Under the pieces are notes generated by a model. The model was not told the DNA's origin. It made no database searches and saw nothing but the letters and a program-made list of their open reading frames with translations. Position numbers and translations under genes: made by a program. 54,271 nucleotides of DNA, from contig JADNRV010000324.1 in assembly GCA_015499995.1 (NCBI GenBank), forward strand, positions 1-54,271, written 5' to 3'. The stretch is from Flammula alnicola. Taxonomy: Eukaryota > Basidiomycota > Agaricomycetes > Agaricales > Strophariaceae. Positions 9,243-19,434 of this stretch are shown here, in pieces. How positions within the stretch are numbered: position 1 is the stretch's first letter; each line of letters starts with the position of its first letter.

Positions 9243-9641
9243 GATGAAGTCGTTGGAGTTGAGGCTTCAATGAATCGACATTTGGCGGAAAGAGGGTCTC
9301 ATTTATAGGCGAATGAGGTGGCCCCAAATGGACGATATAATTACAGAATCGTCTTGATGCACAAGGTATGATAAGAAGACGGCATGCTCGTACTCGGAGG
9401 CAGCGATTTCTCGCTAGTCGACTTGTTGAGCGGCTGATCTTGGTGTTGAACTGCACACGAAGGAGGGAGTTGACCACGAGATATTCGTCCATCAGGAACC
9501 CTTGTTCTGAAGATAAGCCACAGGACAGCATGGCCGGACGAGCGATATACAAGTCGCAGGTTCTGCCAAGCTAATACCGTCTGAAAAGTATTATAATCGA
9601 TGCCTGATGCCAAGGTGAAGTCGTTTAGTGTTTCGAAAAGA
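9243..9641. promoter_or_regulatory. Upstream region of the metalloprotease gene
   Basis: About 400 bp with no gene. A TATA-like TTTATAGG reads on the leftward strand at about 9300 (CCTATAAATGAG in the transcript direction), 55-60 bp above the start codon, a plausible core promoter. Frames in this region are interrupted. Confidence 0.4.
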
Positions 9642-10560
9642 TTACATGACTGACCACAGGTCGATGTTGCAAGTGATCCAATCGAGAAGCGTTGTTCTGC
9701 GGAAGATCAGAAACCATGCTGATAAAAATGAAAGAAGCCTCACCATGTGCTTCTCAAAAAGCATGGTAAAGTAACCCGAGCTGGAAACCATCGAACATCG
9801 GAGAACTGTCACCTGCGGTTGAAGGCACAAGGATCAACTTCGTCCAATAAATTCTTCAACAACCCAACTTTGACTTGACTTTAACAAAGTGGTGCTGTAA
9901 TGGAGCGAACAGTCGTTAAATACCCTGCCCCTGACAACATACCATATGAATAGGCGGGTCGGCAGTACGAACAAGAACAAGGCTTTGACAAGGCTGCATG
10001 ATCCCGGAGGACTGGTCATCAATAATGCATTGAACACGGGGAATTTTTCCGTCCAGTATTGCGTGGTATCAGATGGTTGAAAGAAGAAAAGGCTGAACGA
10101 CATCACTGTCAGTGCAGAAACATGATAATTGTGCATGAATGGGTCTGAGGTTAGGCTGGAGAAAAGACATGACTGACCAAGATGACGTGGCTGAGTGAGA
10201 GACGCAGATGCGCATTTTGATCTCCAGGCATCCCGGGTAAATACGTGATGCATTTTTTCCAAGTTTTTGCTCTAATATCACGAACGCCAATGTCAACATG
10301 TGGGCCACTTGAGGCCACCTGGTGCATTCCGGTGATGTTGCATGCGGTATGCAGAAATTCGACGTAGATAGCTCCACCATGAGCCCAGCCTTCATAACTT
10401 GAAGGTCATCTAGAATGACTGCCAAGAGAAATGGAAACCAGAAACTAACAGTTAGTATGACAAGATGATAAGAGGGTCGCATGGACATCTGAGGGGCTGG
10501 GTTGGAGGCGAAGCATATACATCGCGAGGCATTCTGCACGACTCGGACGCAGGAATTATA
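9642..10560 (-). pseudogene. Possible decayed multi-membrane-segment gene
   Basis: Several hydrophobic stretches on the minus strand could be membrane helices: LVILTVSFWFPFLLAVIL near 10430-10480, HMLTLAFVILEQ near 10265-10300, LFLFVLPTRLFIW near 9950-9990 and LLSFLSAWFLIF near 9700-9750. Potential introns are present (for example ending at CTTGGCAG near 10420), but I could not join the pieces into one frame with a start and a stop. The size and pattern recall the multi-helix integral membrane proteins common in mushrooms, without a diagnostic motif. It is either a decayed gene or one whose splicing I failed to solve. Confidence 0.25.
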
Positions 10561-10807
10561 TAACCGAATTTATGTAAACGCTTACAGTTTTCACCACCAG
10601 AGTATTCCGACTCGAACAAAATTATCATTCAATACAAGTCTCTATGGAACTTATCCGCGATGGTAGTCAACGTGTAATATATCATACGGATTCCGTGCTA
10701 CCCACACAGATGTCATTATTTTTTAAACAATCAGATAGAGTTCCGCGAATAGCTCTAGCTCTTCAACCCCTGCCACTGGCACAAATCTGGTCCGGCACCT
10801 AGAGATG

Positions 10808-12423
10808 CTAGCGCTGTAGCCGATTCCACATCACTGACAAACCTGGTATTTCCTCCAGAAATTGTACAGAATCCAGATTAGAAGCCCAGTTCAACATACT
10901 AAGGTCGATGGTATCGATCGAAGCTCCCATCGACCTTCTCGAGTTTAGGAAGCGTAAAGTGACCGATTGAAGCGTAGCATGATTGCAAGGAGGCGTATAG
11001 TCCACATTTGTCATCCGCAGCGTTTTAAGGGAAGGAATAATCACCAAGCCGTTTTGCGAAAGTTGAAGAAGGAGAAAAAGGGTCGACACCGACGTTACCA
11101 ACACTTCCAAGGACGAGAAGGACGAAAGGAAGTGCGTAAGATCGTCATTGAAAGCCTGTGCCCCAAATACTTCGGCGTGAAACTCCATGTAGGTAACCCT
11201 GGTAAAATGGCAAGGAGAGATTGTAGTCCAGAAGAAGGAAGAGACATCCGAGTTCGCTTGCAAGATGTTCAGAACAAAATTTCGCCAAGAAGTGTTCGAG
11301 GGTCGGAGTTCTGCAAGTCTGAAACAACCGGGCAGCAAATGGAACGATAGCCACGTTGCGGTATGGGAGCTAAAGTAATTTTGCGAGTAACGCGATACGA
11401 CGCGATGAACAGCCGCCCTTTTCACATTGTGATCCCATACCTTTAAGTATAAGGAACATGTACGGGCAGCGTTGATATGCTCCAGTACCTCAGCAGCCGT
11501 CTCGATGCAATCATGTACAGCGATTTCTTTGAGTCGAGGAAGATTGACGACTTTCAGAGCCACGTCCCACGTGTCTTCTATGGCCCAATCGAGAGTCAAG
11601 GATTCGAGGAATCCCATATGTTGCAGTGTTTCAATGAGCTTGGAAGGCGTGATGCGTACTTCTATGCGTCCTGAAAGCTCCAGAATGGCGATATGCGATA
11701 ATGCAGACGCACAGAAGGAAATATCAAGAGAGTGGCAGCCGAACTCCCGCAGCAAAGGCGCATAGTTAGAAAATACTATGGCAGGGGGTTTCCTCACAGG
11801 ATTGACCTGAACGTTTCGATCGAGAGTCAGCTTGAATGACTCGAGTTGTGGTGCCGGACGGCTGAAAACTTGCCACATCGACGGGTTGCCTTCATAAGAA
11901 AACTGTACCATGACATCAAAAGTGCGGATTCTAGCCCAATTGTCGTTCAAGAGGGAAATGAAAAAGGACCCCGGGATCGGCTGGCGGAGGTTGACTGTCC
12001 CCCTCACAGAAAGCGGGGATTGCTGCGTCCTAAGCATCACCTCATTCTTCCACCAGTCCTTTCTGTGCAGAAGCGCGTCGAGATCTATCACTCGGCACCA
12101 CACGGACGGCCATCCTAAGATCAGCTCTCGCCAGTAGCGACAGACGTGAGAAGTTTGAACCGTCGTAGTCAAAGCAGACAACTCTGGAGGATGCCTCTCT
12201 TTGACTTCCACGAAATGAGATTCCTTATAGTCTTCTTCCATGTTCGCGTTCATCAGAAATATTTTCCAGAGCAAATCTTGGCTCAACTAGAGCGATCTCT
12301 GTTAGCTTTAACTTGGTAAAGGAAACGCAGCTTTTCAATGCTCACCGCATCTATGGGGCTTCGGCTCCGGCTTTCAGGAGTACTGTTCGAGACATTGTAA
12401 AGCAGAGGGGGAGTTGTGGACAT
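10808..12423 (-). CDS. F-box protein 3
   Basis: Two exons: 12423-12346 (26 codons) and 12286-10808, joined by an intron GTGAGC...CTCTAG; 518 residues. The join restores the F-box start SPIDALSQDLLWKIFL, followed by about 40 variable residues and TSHVCRYWRELILGWPSVWC, the second half of a mushroom F-box with its Cys-x-x-Trp signature. The rest is Leu-rich without a named domain. It is unlike the tandem pair at 0.95 and 6.1 kb outside the F-box and lacks their N-terminal coiled coil. Expected role: SCF substrate adaptor; substrate unknown. The N-terminal exon is Ser/Pro-rich and probably disordered. Confidence 0.82.
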
Positions 12424-12712
12424 TGCAAGAGTGGCTTGAGATAGGTAGTTTGAGGTGTGGCATTCTGAATTCTTCATCAGTAAATCGTGGAAAAGTTGGT
12501 ATGTGGTTGTGGCTCCGACAACCCGGTGGCAGTGTTGCGACTTCTGACAACACCAGATATGGCATTATATCTTGGTTGCCGATATGGTCGAGACGTTATC
12601 GGAATGTAATATTCTGGTCAGATTTTTGTAAGCTCATGTAAATCTTATAGATCAATATATTGCCTCTCTCAGAATGATATGAAGGTTATGAGCGAGTGAT
12701 CATTATTAGACA

Positions 12713-13006
12713 TTAATTATACTCAGTTGCAAAAGTAGTACCAGCATTTCGGGGGTCATGTAAATGCTCGTCAGTATGATTAAAATTTATAATGAAGTTT
12801 TCATAATTGCCAGAGGATTGTAACTTGCTAATCAGTATTTCAGGTTGGGTATAACCTCTTTGAATCTCGCCAACTTGAAGAAAGCCTTCGGCGATCCATT
12901 TATGGACTAGACATCCGAGTCGCGCTCCGAGTGAGGTCAGAACTATTTCTCCCCGTAAGTCTGTAAACTCACGACTGCCAGCGGATATGAAGTCAACCCG
13001 CATCAT
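12713..13006 (-). CDS. Hypothetical 97-residue frame
   Basis: An open frame beginning MMRVDFISAGSREF and ending ATEYN. It has mixed polar and hydrophobic composition like a real protein, but no recognisable motif, no clear promoter and no splice partner. It could be one exon of a larger lost gene or chance. Nothing else is seen between 12424 and 13375. Confidence 0.2.
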   Translation of the reverse strand: MMRVDFISAGSREFTDLRGEIVLTSLGARLGCLVHKWIAEGFLQVGEIQRGYTQPEILISKLQSSGNYENFIINFNHTDEHLHDPRNAGTTFATEYN

Positions 13007-13375
13007 GCTTCTGCCTTATTCTGTTGCAGAGCCAGGCGGCAGTGCTGCTTGGAGTAGGTTACTGAACGTTACTGAATGTTGAGTCGCGGACTTAAGAATC
13101 GAGTCAGGAATGAAACAGAATTTAAATTACTCCAAGTGCTCAGAACTCATCCAGACTCGGACCCTTCAAACCTCTTGCAAGAATATTTCTCAAGTCGTAA
13201 GAGGGACTTGGAGAATTAATATTATTGAGGGACAGGCACCTCGACAACGGAACAGAACGGAAAAGAACGGAACGCGTTAAGCCGGAGATCATGTGAACGC
13301 ATTCAACGGTCGGAAAAGGAAATTGATGTGGGTTGAACTTCGGAATCGTTGCTTGCATCTTTATCTCCCACCAAT

Positions 13376-13843
13376 ATGTTCTCACTCCCCCTCCTCGGCC
13401 TGCTGCTGCTCTCCCCCAAGGTCACTCCTTCTAATGCGAAAAACCTATAGGAAAAGAACCAGAGTACTTCTGATCCTGCCCGTCTCTCCTCCCATGTCGT
13501 TGTTGGGCTTGGGACGCTGACGAGCGCCCCAAGCCCAACTCCGACATTGGTTTGGTTCATGGATGGTGGAGATGGCGCTGACGGGCGTACATCTCTTCCA
13601 CTCATTGCCACTAGACCGCCGCAGTCAGCAGCTCTTCGGTTTCTTTCACGTCGTCGGAAACGTTGCAACTTGCCTCGTTTACGAGCAATTGGTATGTTTG
13701 TTCTTGGATCATTGTTATCTCCTTCACTCACCCTTGTTTATTTTAGAGCTTCTGAGTTTCTAGCAAGCTCGTCACCTTTATGCTCGAGCCACGCGCTGCC
13801 ATGTCATCGAGTCATCTTCAAGTACAAGCTTGTCGTATCTTGA
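13376..13843 (+). CDS. Signal-peptide-led frame interrupted by one in-frame TAG or a 30-nt micro-intron
   Basis: The ATG at 13376 opens a secretion-like N-terminus (MFSLPLLGLLLLSP) and the same frame runs to 13843 except for one TAG at 13448-13450. The stop sits exactly at the end of a 30-nt segment, GTCACT...CCTATAG (13421-13450), with GT and AG ends whose removal keeps the frame. Thirty nt is shorter than the other introns seen here. A second possible intron starts at GTATGT (13693) and ends at TTTTAG (about 13746). The downstream part is Pro/Ser- then Arg-rich (SRRRKRCNLPRLR) with no known domain. The opposite strand is also open from 13731 to 13303 (142 codons, MSEGDNNDPRTN...); only one strand is likely to code. 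Confidence 0.3.
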
Positions 13844-14654
13844 AGCTGGAATTTGGGTGTTGCATCTCCGGTTCATTGTCAAGTCTCGTTTTCTTATTTA
13901 CCACTCTGATCACATTCATAGCAGTGTCCGTTCTGTAGAGTCTACTCTCCAGTATTGTATCAGTAGTATTGAAATAAATCAGATTTGAAACCTGCTACCA
14001 TATTCTTGAAGCGATGCAAGCACTGATGGAATAGTGTTACATTGCCATTACAAATGCTACTCAGAAATACCTAGCAATACAAGGCCTTGAAATGCCCTCT
14101 CAACCTTACAGCAGTGACACATTGCTATCGGAATGGCAGCAAAATGGTGGCAAAGATATTAAGGAGGGGTGTCGATGTATTGCCATTGTAACGGGTGCTG
14201 CCATATGATTGGAAATTATACCGGTGACATGATATGGCAGCACTGATATTGCCCTTATAAGGCATTACACAAATTTCCACAATTTACTGATGTTCGTGAT
14301 ATAGAAACTGAAAATACGTGCCACTGGCATCATGTGGTCGGGCCGTGCCCGGGCCATGGCCATCTCATGTTCCTGGTCCCAGGTTGTTCTCCCACAATAC
14401 TACTGGGTTATGGTCCCAGCGCTCATGTCGTACAGGGAGCCTGACTCGGCGAGTCACTCAGGATCTAAAGCTTCCGTAGCCTCTGCTTGAACCCGATCCC
14501 TATCTTCCTAAATCTCCATATTTCCAACCGGCGGCAACCACATCGCCTGCGGCGAAAACCACTGGAAATCTCCATATGAAGTAGATCGACTCATCATCAA
14601 CTGAATATCGGTAGTTTACGAAGTCTGCCTACGGGAGACTACTGGAAATCCATC
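13844..14654. other. Intergenic with a 12-bp inverted repeat
   Basis: No gene seen. GTGCTGCCATAT (14195-14206) and ATATGGCAGCAC (14232-14243) are exact reverse complements with a 25-nt loop. The surrounding 14040-14280 is rich in the words ATTGCCAT and ATGGCAGC. The last 100 bp should contain the promoter of the oxygenase gene. Confidence 0.5.
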
Positions 14655-15498
14655 ATGCCTCCAGTCGTCCGCCCAATCAACTTTGCCGACACCGAGTTGA
14701 ATCACTACGCGGGATTCTATGCCACGATTCTTGACGACGTATTCACAGAGGAAGAATGTCGTTCTCTGCTATCACTCGCTGTCGCTTCTGAGTCGTGGAG
14801 CCCGGCAGGGTTGAGCGCTGAAAGCGAAACCCAGACGGTGCACAGCACGTTCAGAAACAGCGAGCGAATATTATACATCAATACAGAATCAGCAGACAAG
14901 ATATATGACCGCCTGCGTCCTCTCGTGGAGGCTGAGATCGGAGAGCTCGCCGTGGGTGGACAATGGGAGGGAATCACTGGTAAGAAGGGCAGAAAGCAAG
15001 GACCGTCGTGGAGACTCGTTGGGTGAGCCGACCCTACATCATTCGAGAATCGCAGTGAACCATCGCTGATCAGTCGACATATTGCATAGTGTAAACCCGC
15101 GTCTTAGCTTCTTGCGATATGGACCAGGTCATTATTTTAAACCTCACTGTGATGGGTTGAATGAACTCGTTCGTGAAGACGGTGCTGTGCACAAGTCATT
15201 TGTAACTCTGCATCTCTACCTGAACGGAGACCCGGGATCTAAAGACACAGACGCGAACAACGCGAACGCCCACTCAGATACTTTGGTCAAGCTCTCCGAC
15301 GACGATCCTGATACCCCGCTCGTTGGAGGCGCCACGCGGTTCTGGACGCCCGATAAAAAGAAATACTTGGACGTTTTTCCTCGCGTTGGTCGCGTGCTTG
15401 TGTTTCAACAACGCATGCTAGTTCACAGTGGTGAAGAGGTGATTCAAGGAGTAAAGTATACTATGCGGGGCGATTTTATGTATCAAGAAACAGTTTAA
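14655..15498 (+). CDS. 2-oxoglutarate/Fe(II)-dependent oxygenase, prolyl 4-hydroxylase-like
   Basis: Two exons, 14655-15022 and 15090-15498, with a GTGAGC...CATAG intron; 258 residues, a complete compact domain. The jelly-roll begins with DDVFTEEECRSLLSLA. The iron site is His142-x-Asp144 in YGPGHYFKPHCDG and His235 in VHSGEEV. Arg249 in YTMRGDFMY is in place to bind 2-oxoglutarate. This arrangement matches P4Hc-type fungal proteins that hydroxylate prolines or similar side chains using O2 and 2-oxoglutarate. No signal peptide is seen, so it is probably cytosolic or nuclear. The physiological substrate cannot be read from sequence. Confidence 0.88.
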
Positions 15499-15652
15499 TG
15501 CTTCGAACGGTGAGAGACTATCAATGTTACTTGAAAAATTTAACTCGTTAATATAGATAGGGATAAGAAACGGAATTGGTTCAACAGTCCATCGCTTCGC
15601 ATGGGCAACCTATAACCTACGTGAGCCAATCGACTCGTAGGTGTGTTCGAAG

Positions 15653-15988
15653 TCACTCACAAAGAACATCCGCAACACAGTCGCATATTCCCTGTATAAA
15701 GTCAGCACAAGACGAATTGACCAAGTACAATAAATCGGAATAAGAGCTGACCTCGCAACATTCTAAAATAAAAGGAGTCAAAACAAGCTGGAAAAAAGAC
15801 ATCCACATAACATACCTAAGCAAACGAATGCACCCAAGATCCCAACGCAGCAATCCTAAAGGACGATGAATTCCACTTGTGAGACACACAGAAATTACCG
15901 GGAAGAATATGCAGCGTACCTTGGCTGCGCCTCCACCCCGCAGACGTGATGCATTGCCCTGATGCGCGCTATTGGCATTCGCAGGCAT
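15653..15988 (-). CDS. 52-residue cysteine-rich small protein with an 11-nt microexon
   Basis: Four exons: 15988-15920, 15855-15816, 15762-15752 (11 nt) and 15691-15653. All three introns are GT-AG and the phases agree (0, 1, 0). The N-terminal half is polar and ends RLRGGGAAK. The C-terminal 29 residues, beginning DCCVGILGAFVCLECCEG and ending ICDCVADVLCE, hold nine cysteines, with paired Cys around a short hydrophobic stretch. I believe this RGGG plus CC...CECC pattern recurs in small Agaricomycete proteins, possibly palmitoylated or tail-anchored at membranes, but I cannot name a function. The frame is open upstream of 15988; the chosen ATG (MPANANSAHQ) gives the compact form, and an earlier ATG near 16155 would give a longer N-terminus. 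The last codons contain a GTGAGT, so one more intron is possible. Confidence 0.7.
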   Translation of the reverse strand: MPANANSAHQGNASRLRGGGAAKVRCIFFPVISVCLTSGIHRPLGLLRWDLGCIRLLRYVMWMSFFQLVLTPFILECCEVSSYSDLLYLVNSSCADFIQGICDCVADVLCE

Positions 15989-16538
15989 CGAAACCCCTCT
16001 GGCAAAATCTTCAAGGAAAACGATGTGGTCTGAGACTCGCTCGACTGCGCAGATGTCAAAATGCTCACTTTTAGCTGTCCCTGCTTGAGGCTGCGTAGAC
16101 GCAGCGCCGTTTGTTGCCTGGCAAGGTTGGGAAAACGACAATGATGCTTGATCCATGCGCGAAAGTAAGCCTTTTTGACAACGATGAGAGTGAAAGGGTG
16201 AAGCAAAAGACACGGCCCCCAGCACTGTGCAAGAAACTGAACCTGATTCAGATCTGAATGACCTGAGACGGCTTTGAATATAGTGATTGTTTCTGAAAAT
16301 ATGACGCCAAAAATATGACGCGACAATGTCTGAAATACATAGAGATTTCAGGCAAAGATCTATCAGGTTGGAAATAGTTAGCCGGACATTGAACGAGGCC
16401 ATAATCAGATTCTGAATCGTTGACCGCAATTAGAAAGCTAAAAATAGTCCTGGGTAAACAAGCGCCGTCAGTAATGGTCAGCTACATGCCTTCTAGTTGC
16501 AAGAACTGTCCACAAAAAGTGTCGGATGGTAACCTGGT
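15989..16538. other. Upstream region of the Cys-rich gene
   Basis: Partly open on the minus strand (to about 16429), probably 5' leader or extended N-terminus of the Cys-rich gene. No independent gene supported. Confidence 0.4.
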
Positions 16539-16639
16539 AGCCCACCGCGAGAATCGAACTCGCAGCCTTCAGATATTGGAATGGTAGTAAACCCGCCCTC
16601 CTAAGAGTCTGACGCTCTATCCGATTGAGCTAGGCGGGC
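16539..16639 (-). tRNA. tRNA-Lys(CTT) with a 27-nt intron
   Basis: Cloverleaf on the minus strand: acceptor GCCCGCC pairs with GGTGGGC, D arm GCTC...GAGC, anticodon stem TCAGA/TCTGA with loop CTCTTA-A, and T arm GCGAG-TTCGATT-CTCGC. Anticodon CTT is for lysine, and the body matches fungal tRNA-Lys. The intron (16601-16575) sits after position 37, the canonical site for tRNA splicing endonuclease. A and B boxes of the internal Pol III promoter are present (TAGCTCAATCGG and GGTTCGATTC-like GAGTTCGATTC). The discriminator base is T. Confidence 0.95.
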
Positions 16640-17295
16640 TTGACGACGACAATTACAAATTCACATCACCATGGGTTGCCAGTGGCGCCCTGCCATTATG
16701 ATATTTCATTTTCACTTTGCTGTCCACTGGCATCATCTACCGTCATCAAGGCTTTATCAAGGCATGCACATTTCTACTTCGTTCATAACCTGTACTTCTG
16801 AATCCACTGATGCAAGCCTCAAGGTACCCTCAGACTGATCATGAGTCTTGCAAGAGTCTTGACGCAAGGACTATCACGAGCTTTCTCGTTCTTCACCGCG
16901 ACTCGGATTCATGCTCTCGGGAAATATGGATTTAGCGAGGCGATTCAAGATTAATTAAACAAATGTATCATTTGTATGAGCTTTTTCCTCCAGCCCTTGG
17001 TTTTCGGCGTGATGCGTGGGTAAACCTAGTCTCCCTAAGGCAGGTAAGCCTTACTGCAAGTAGATGTTACGTTCCCATCGGTTAGATATCTATGGCCCCT
17101 TTACGATTGAATTGACGAGGAAGGCTGAGTTAGAAAATTGTGGATGCACTGGCACATGGTTCCTTCTTGTTTCCTTCAGTGAGAAACCACCGAGTTGGAT
17201 CGTTCGACCTTCACCAACTTCTCCGTGTCTTCCTCCTGTGTCCCTCTTCTCCACCTTCTTCATTGCTTCGCTGGGAATTTTAGGACATGTACTAA
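16640..17295. other. Intergenic between tRNA-Lys and the 7-TM gene
   Basis: No gene recognised. It should hold the promoter of the 7-TM gene. An 87-codon frame at 17064 has no motif and does not splice naturally into the downstream exons. Confidence 0.45.
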
Positions 17296-18798
17296 ATGGT
17301 CCTTTCCACGCAAATCTCTGTTAGATGGGCCGGTAAGTGCTACATTGATTTATTACCGTCGTGCAAAAAAGCAGATAACCTCACGTATCATCACAGTAAT
17401 CATCACTGTTTTCCATGTTGTGGCCATTTCCTCAACGGTATTCCGCGTTTTCCACCGTTGTCGAAGACGGCAAATGTGGTTCGATGATTACCTCGCCCTC
17501 GTTCCGCTCGTCGTCGACTGCGCGTATCTCTCAACCTTTTGGATAAGCTTCGGATGCAAATGTTTGTTCGCCATTCTGCTCCGCCAAAATAAAGTCGCTC
17601 AGTTTTTTATGGACAGATGGTCTTACCCAAACATCGGATGATGCAATGCTCGCCTACTTTGTCGCGACTGTCGCGCACTTTACGATTTTGTGGTCAGTCA
17701 TCAGGCACGCAATTATCAGTTTTTTGTGGCGCTAGATTTATCTCTCCATAGGTTTTCGCGTATTTCTTTGGCACTCTCACTTGCGCGTATATTTCACGCA
17801 CAACATCTCGCCAGACGGATCTCACTTTCTCTTGCTGGCGTCTTCTTTTCCATGTATTGTCTCATAGTCTTTCTTACAACGACCCTGTGTCAAGGCCAGG
17901 GTCACCCTTGGTATCGAATAAACGAAAACGATTGCTTCAAAGGCCCTCAACGTATCGCAATAGCTGGTGTCATAAGTGTTACGGGTTAGTGGCTTCCCTA
18001 GTCATCCACGTTGACCACCTTTTCATTGATTTCTCTTTTCTTTTGAAACAATACACCCACTGTCCACAGCCGACTTCGTAGCAGATATCCTGCTCGTCAT
18101 ATGTCCCTTTTTAATGCTCAGAAAACTACATTTGCCACGAAATCAACGCCGTGTTATCGTGGCGGCCTTCTCCGCAAGTGTTCTCACCCTGATCCCCATC
18201 TCCATGTTTTGCGCCGTCTGGTATGGACGTCTGGATCTTGGATCTCATGCCACTCTCCTAAAGATAGTAGTAGGTCACTTGGTGGTATAATTTACTTGTT
18301 GTCTTACATGGAATTTTTTCTGATTTTTTATTTCTTCAGGCCACAACTGCCCTTCTAGTCTGCAACTTACTCGTCATCACCATGTTCTTTTTCCGCATCT
18401 TCCGTAGCATCTACAATATCGAGGAATCCGAAGTCTCGACATCCTATAAATCACGGACGACGTATTCTGTCCGGCCTTCTGCACGTCGGCGCCCTTCCTG
18501 GCATTCTCACACGGACGCGATGACACGAAATTGCGTCGAGGAGAGTGAAAACTCCAGTGTCAAAGTTACACAGATGACATTCACGGATGTCGAATGGCCC
18601 ACCCAACGGTCATCCCGGCTTGGATCCGATTTCTTGCCGAGCTACGAAGTGTCCAGCCATACCGACATACCCATCGATCCGCATGCCTGGCAAACATCGA
18701 CCTTTGAGTCATACTTCCGGCAACACCCTGAAGCTCGTCAGACTCCTCTTCCTAGACCACTACCCCTTCCCCAGGCCCTGCTAGATAATGAATTATGA
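17296..18798 (+). CDS. Seven-helix fungal rhodopsin-like integral membrane protein
   Basis: Proposed exons: 17296-17319, 17375-17565, 17603-17692, 17752-17984, 18070-18269, 18340-18798; about 398 residues. Helices seen in order: ITVIITVFHVVAISSTVFR, LALVPLVVDCAYLSTFWISF, LAYFVATVAHFTILW, ISLSLAGVFFSMYCLIVFL, IAIAGVISVTGADFVADILL, VIVAAFSASVLTLIPISMFC and TALLVCNLLVITMFFFRIF. The motif WFDDYLALVPL after helix 1 and SRISLALSLARIF after helix 3 are typical of the SAT4-like/rhodopsin-domain membrane proteins of fungi. The C-terminal about 130 residues are polar, Ser/Thr-rich and presumably cytoplasmic. The first exon (MVLSTQIS) and the second intron (37 nt, donor GTTCGC) are the weakest parts of the model. 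Ligand and role unknown. Confidence 0.7.
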
Positions 18799-19434
18799 AA
18801 AACAATGCAACGATTACCACTTTGTCCACGTTGCTGTTGTTATATACTCGCCGCCTCACTCGTCGTTTTTCACCTTGCTTTCACCTTTCCTGTCATTGTC
18901 TTACGCTATCATGTTTGTCCTTTGCTATCTCATTTGGCAAAAGTACATTGTATTGTTAATACTTACTTAACATTACTTTATAGATTACAATCTCAAATTT
19001 GTATTTCTGTTCCTCGAATGTTGAGCATGGCGTGCTTGAAGCTCCCATGAAATGGCAATTACGACACTTGGACCACTGGGATGGCTCTGATAGCGGGCTC
19101 CGAGGCATTACATGCATGTGGAAAGCTAATGTGCTTAGGTGCTGTTACGACCGAATTTCCCTCTAAATCCGAGACGCCAGAACCTTCTTGACTAAAATTT
19201 GTAGGCCAGTTCATGGAGGTTCATGGCGTTCACACCTAAAATTCAGAAACTCAAATCGTCTCCCACACAGATAAGCCTTTTTTTTCTCGGTCATGCACAA
19301 CGATACGGGCTGGGGACGGGCCACCTTAGGCATAATCAAATCAAGCATCAGAAACAAAGAAAGCACACACACAAGTAAGTATTACAGCAATCACAAAACT
19401 CTAGAATAGACAACGCGCACTGCGAGACTGCGCG
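18799..19434. other. Convergent 3' intergenic region
   Basis: Lies between two genes transcribed toward each other and holds their 3' ends. No gene or repeat is supported; short frames only. Confidence 0.5.

Noticed and set aside
8803..9552. A 249-codon continuous frame over the metalloprotease N-terminus
   Set aside because: It runs through the first intron and the promoter; the signal peptide joined to GPESVASVENL by a GT-AG intron matches the protease family exactly.
14340..14365. GC-rich GGGCCGTGCCCGGGCCATGGCC as a regulatory palindrome
   Set aside because: Pairing is imperfect and short, and no gene border lies nearby to give it meaning.
17064..17324. Upstream 87-codon frame as first exon of the 7-TM gene
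   Set aside because: It cannot be spliced in phase to ITSRIITVIITVFH, while the ATG at 17296 with donor GTTAGA and acceptor CAG gives a normal start.
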